Source of the DNA: Reyranella sp.
Lineage (GTDB): Bacteria; Pseudomonadota; Alphaproteobacteria; Reyranellales; Reyranellaceae
NCBI GenBank assembly: GCA_016780605.1
Contig: JADHLS010000188.1
Location: 1 to 8,556 of the forward strand
DNA length: 8,556 bases
Direction: 5' to 3'
In this document: positions 7,060 through 8,556 of the stretch, piece after piece
How the letters are laid out: each line of letters starts with the position of its first letter
How positions within the stretch are numbered: the stretch's first letter is position 1
Made by a program: the position numbers and the translations under genes
Notes under the pieces: generated by a model
Told to the model about the DNA's origin: nothing
Seen by the model: the letters and a program-made list of their open reading frames with translations, nothing else
Database searches by the model: none

Positions 7060-7707
7060 ATGGAGATCACCCCCGAGCTCCTGCTGCAGGCCTACCGGAT
7101 CGGCGTCTTTCCCATGGGCGAGCGACGGGACGACCCCAAGCTCTACTGGCTCGACCCGCGGCTGCGCGCCGTCCTGCCGCTCGACCGCTTCCACCTGCCG
7201 CAGCGACTGAAGCGCACCATCCGCTCGGGGCACTTCGAAGTCTCGGCCGACACCGCCTTCGCCGAGACGGTGCGCGCCTGCGCCGAGCCGCGGCCCGGCC
7301 ATCCCGAGAGCTGGATCAACGAGCCGATCGTGGCGCTCTATACCGAGCTCTACCGGCGCGGTCATGCCCACAGCGTCGAGTGCCGTGTCGACGGGCGGCT
7401 GGTCGGCGGGCTCTACGGCGTGTCGATCGGCGCTGCGTTCTTCGGCGAGAGCATGTTCAGCCGCGAGCGCGATGCCTCGAAGGTGGCGCTGGTCCACCTG
7501 GTGGCGCGTCTCATCAAGGGCGGCTTCAGGCTGCTCGACTGTCAGTTCATGACCGAGCATCTGCGCGGCTTCGGCGCGATCGAGATCCCGCGCGAGGATT
7601 TCCGCGGGCTTCTGGCCGGCGCGATCGACGCCCCAGCCAGCTTTCAGCGCGAGCTGGGTGGGGTCGATCCCTGCGCCATCGTGCACGACAACACGCGCAC
7701 GTCGTAG
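7060..7707 (+). CDS. aat: Leucyl/phenylalanyl-tRNA-protein transferase
   Basis: It transfers Leu or Phe from aminoacyl-tRNA to the N-terminal Arg or Lys of proteins, creating a primary destabilising residue for ClpS/ClpAP in the bacterial N-end rule. The protein has 215 residues. The start MEITPELLLQAYRIGVFPMGE is typical. Trp85 (SWINEP), Glu130 (GESMFS) and Gln162 (LLDCQF) have spacings of 45 and 32, equal to Trp111, Glu156 and Gln188 of the E. coli enzyme. HFEVSADTAF and MTEHLRGFGA are also family motifs. The last 15 or so residues extend past the conserved region and are encoded where the convergent DUF2155 gene overlaps. The ATG at 7060 is preceded by the arm of repeat copy 2. It may be read through from accC or from an unseen promoter; none is obvious. 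Confidence 0.96.
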   Translation: MEITPELLLQAYRIGVFPMGERRDDPKLYWLDPRLRAVLPLDRFHLPQRLKRTIRSGHFEVSADTAFAETVRACAEPRPGHPESWINEPIVALYTELYRRGHAHSVECRVDGRLVGGLYGVSIGAAFFGESMFSRERDASKVALVHLVARLIKGGFRLLDCQFMTEHLRGFGAIEIPREDFRGLLAGAIDAPASFQRELGGVDPCAIVHDNTRTS

Positions 7708-8102
7708 ACGCCATGATCGAGCGCCGACAGCGACGGCGTCGAGGCGAACATCCAGCCGGCGAACAGCTTCTCCGGCGCCTGGCCCGGCTTGTTGTCGACG
7801 ATCGTGAGATAGGCGACCGATTCCGGCGGCGCCTCGGGCACATTGACCAGGCAGTCGCTGACGGTGATGGCGAGCGTGCCGAAGCGTGTGGATTCGCCCA
7901 CCGGGGCGTAGAAGCGCTGGGTGCGCGCCGTCACCTTGTCGAGCCCCTGCAGCTCGGCCACGCGCTTGCCGGGCCCGTCGGGGATCGGCCGCAGATTGGC
8001 GTTGGCGCTGCGCGGCTGCGGTTGCTGCGGCTGAGGTTGGGTCTGGGCGACTGCTGCACCGGCAAACAGCGTCAGCGCCACGAGAACAAGCGGAAAGCGC
8101 AC
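7644..8102 (-). CDS. DUF2155-domain secreted protein
   Basis: This is a 152-residue exported protein of unknown function, recognised as DUF2155 from the core VAELQGLDKVTARTQRF, the strands FGTLAITVSDCLVNVP and PPESVAYLTIVDNKPG, and LFAGWMFASTPSLSALDHGVYDVRVLSC. A signal peptide is clear: a short basic start (RF), the hydrophobic run PLVLVALTLFAG, and a cleavage site near AVA/QT around residue 19. A Gln/Pro-rich linker follows, so the mature domain probably acts in the periplasm. Two cysteines sit in the domain (VSDC and VLSC). The start chosen is GTG at 8102-8100, two bases after the stop of the upstream ORF. The longer reading from 8183 would put 27 polar residues ahead of the signal peptide. 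The last 21 codons overlap the 3' end of aat. It probably belongs to a cluster with mlaD. Confidence 0.88.
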   Translation of the reverse strand: MRFPLVLVALTLFAGAAVAQTQPQPQQPQPRSANANLRPIPDGPGKRVAELQGLDKVTARTQRFYAPVGESTRFGTLAITVSDCLVNVPEAPPESVAYLTIVDNKPGQAPEKLFAGWMFASTPSLSALDHGVYDVRVLSCTMAQGSTPPSSR

Positions 8103-8104
8103 TC

Positions 8105-8341
8105 TTACTTCTTGGCGGTGTGAGGTGCCTTCAGCCCGTCGATCAGCTCGTGCAGGGCAGCCTTGATCTGGTCGGCATCGCATCCCATCAGGACTCCGTC
8201 CTCCAGCGCGTCGGCGCAGAGGGTTTCGATTTCCTGGATGTTCTGGTTCAGCACTTTGATCTTTTCGAGGCAGGACACGGGCTTGCCGTCCGGCTGGCGC
8301 CAGACCTTCGAGGCCGTTGTTCCCTTGCTGTGGGCGCTCAT
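8105..8341 (-). CDS. Small hypothetical protein between mlaD and the DUF2155 gene
   Basis: I cannot assign this 78-residue protein to a named family. It has no signal peptide or membrane segment and looks cytoplasmic. After a polar N-terminus (about 1-20), the segment SCLEKIKVLNQNIQEIETLC (23-42) and the stretch KAALHELIDGLK (60-71) have helical, amphipathic patterns. In between is DALEDGVLMGCDADQ (44-58). Cysteines are at 24, 42 and 54. The ATG at 8341-8339 shares one base with the mlaD stop (TGATG), and a GTG one codon earlier is an alternative start. The stop is two bases before the DUF2155 start. This tight packing on both sides supports a real, co-translated gene. A partner role with its neighbours is only a guess from position. 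Confidence 0.72.
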   Translation of the reverse strand: MSAHSKGTTASKVWRQPDGKPVSCLEKIKVLNQNIQEIETLCADALEDGVLMGCDADQIKAALHELIDGLKAPHTAKK

Positions 8342-8556
8342 CACTTGGACCCCGCGCTTCCGAACATGAATTTGGCGATCAATTCCGACAGAGGAACGGC
8401 GCCCTGGGTGCGTTCGATCTCACCGCCGGGCGGGATCATCTGCTTGTCACCGCCCGGTTCCAGCACCACCACCATACCGCCCAGCAGCGATTCGCTCACG
8501 ATCTTGGCATGGGTGTCGACGGGCAGCCCGACGTTGGACGAGATCATCATGCGCAC
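8341..8556 (-). CDS. mlaD: MlaD-family (MCE domain) phospholipid-transport protein, 5' end outside the window
   Basis: The visible 71 codons are the C-terminal part of an MlaD-type substrate-binding protein of the Mla ABC system, which moves phospholipids between the outer and inner membranes and is anchored in the inner membrane facing the periplasm. LPVDTHAKIVSESLLGGMVVVLEPGG is the conserved end of the MCE beta-barrel. It is followed by an acidic/Gly turn (GDKQMIPPGGEI), TQGAVPLSEL and the helical tail IAKFMFG typical of the family. The N-terminal membrane anchor and the start lie beyond the right edge, and the first visible codon is not a start. Its stop overlaps the start of the small downstream ORF by one base. 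MlaD is more likely than a multi-MCE protein because the chain ends soon after one MCE domain. Confidence 0.87.
   Translation of the reverse strand: MRMMISSNVGLPVDTHAKIVSESLLGGMVVVLEPGGDKQMIPPGGEIERTQGAVPLSELIAKFMFGSAGSK

Noticed and set aside
8103..8183. Longer N-terminus for the DUF2155 protein, starting at 8183
   Set aside because: It would place 27 polar, Arg-rich residues before a clean signal peptide and overlap the upstream ORF extensively; the GTG at 8102 fits export and spacing better.

Overview
The window looks like chromosomal DNA of a GC-rich alphaproteobacterium, perhaps Rhodospirillales or a relative. The evidence is the uniformly high GC, the gene order aroQ-accB-accC-aat with a convergent DUF2155 gene, and the large palindromic intergenic repeats. 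This placement is inferred from gene content, not from a marker gene. I see no transposase, phage gene, tRNA, rRNA or CRISPR array, and every gene is family-typical core or catabolic content.

Left part (1-3983, minus strand): a tyrosine/homogentisate degradation operon, transcribed right to left as hpd, hmgA, fahA, maiA. Hpd converts 4-hydroxyphenylpyruvate to homogentisate. HmgA opens the ring to maleylacetoacetate. MaiA isomerises that to fumarylacetoacetate, and FahA cleaves it to fumarate and acetoacetate. maiA runs off the left edge. A complex palindromic repeat (1599-1709) sits between hmgA and fahA. A MarR-family regulator gene (4037-4498) is divergent from hpd. The 53-bp gap between them holds an 18-bp palindrome, a good candidate operator that ends two bases before the marR start codon.

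Middle part (4499-6879, plus strand): a credible promoter followed by aroQ (type II 3-dehydroquinate dehydratase, shikimate pathway), accB (biotin carboxyl carrier protein) and accC (biotin carboxylase, first half-reaction of acetyl-CoA carboxylase). The genes are tightly spaced and look like one operon.

Right part (6880-8556): a second, more elaborate copy of the palindromic repeat (6914-7051) lies directly before aat (leucyl/phenylalanyl-tRNA-protein transferase, plus strand) and appears to supply its ribosome-binding site. Converging on aat from the right is a minus-strand cluster: mlaD (partial, MCE-domain lipid transport protein), an unrecognised 78-residue ORF, and a secreted DUF2155 protein. 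The three are joined by a 1-nt overlap and a 2-nt gap. The 3' ends of aat and the DUF2155 gene overlap by 64 bp.

I found no clearly new multi-gene system. The best leads are the two branched palindromic elements with conserved loops and covarying stems, the likely masking of the aat ribosome-binding site by one of them, the operator/leaderless arrangement at hpd-marR, and the small cysteine-containing ORF coupled to mlaD.
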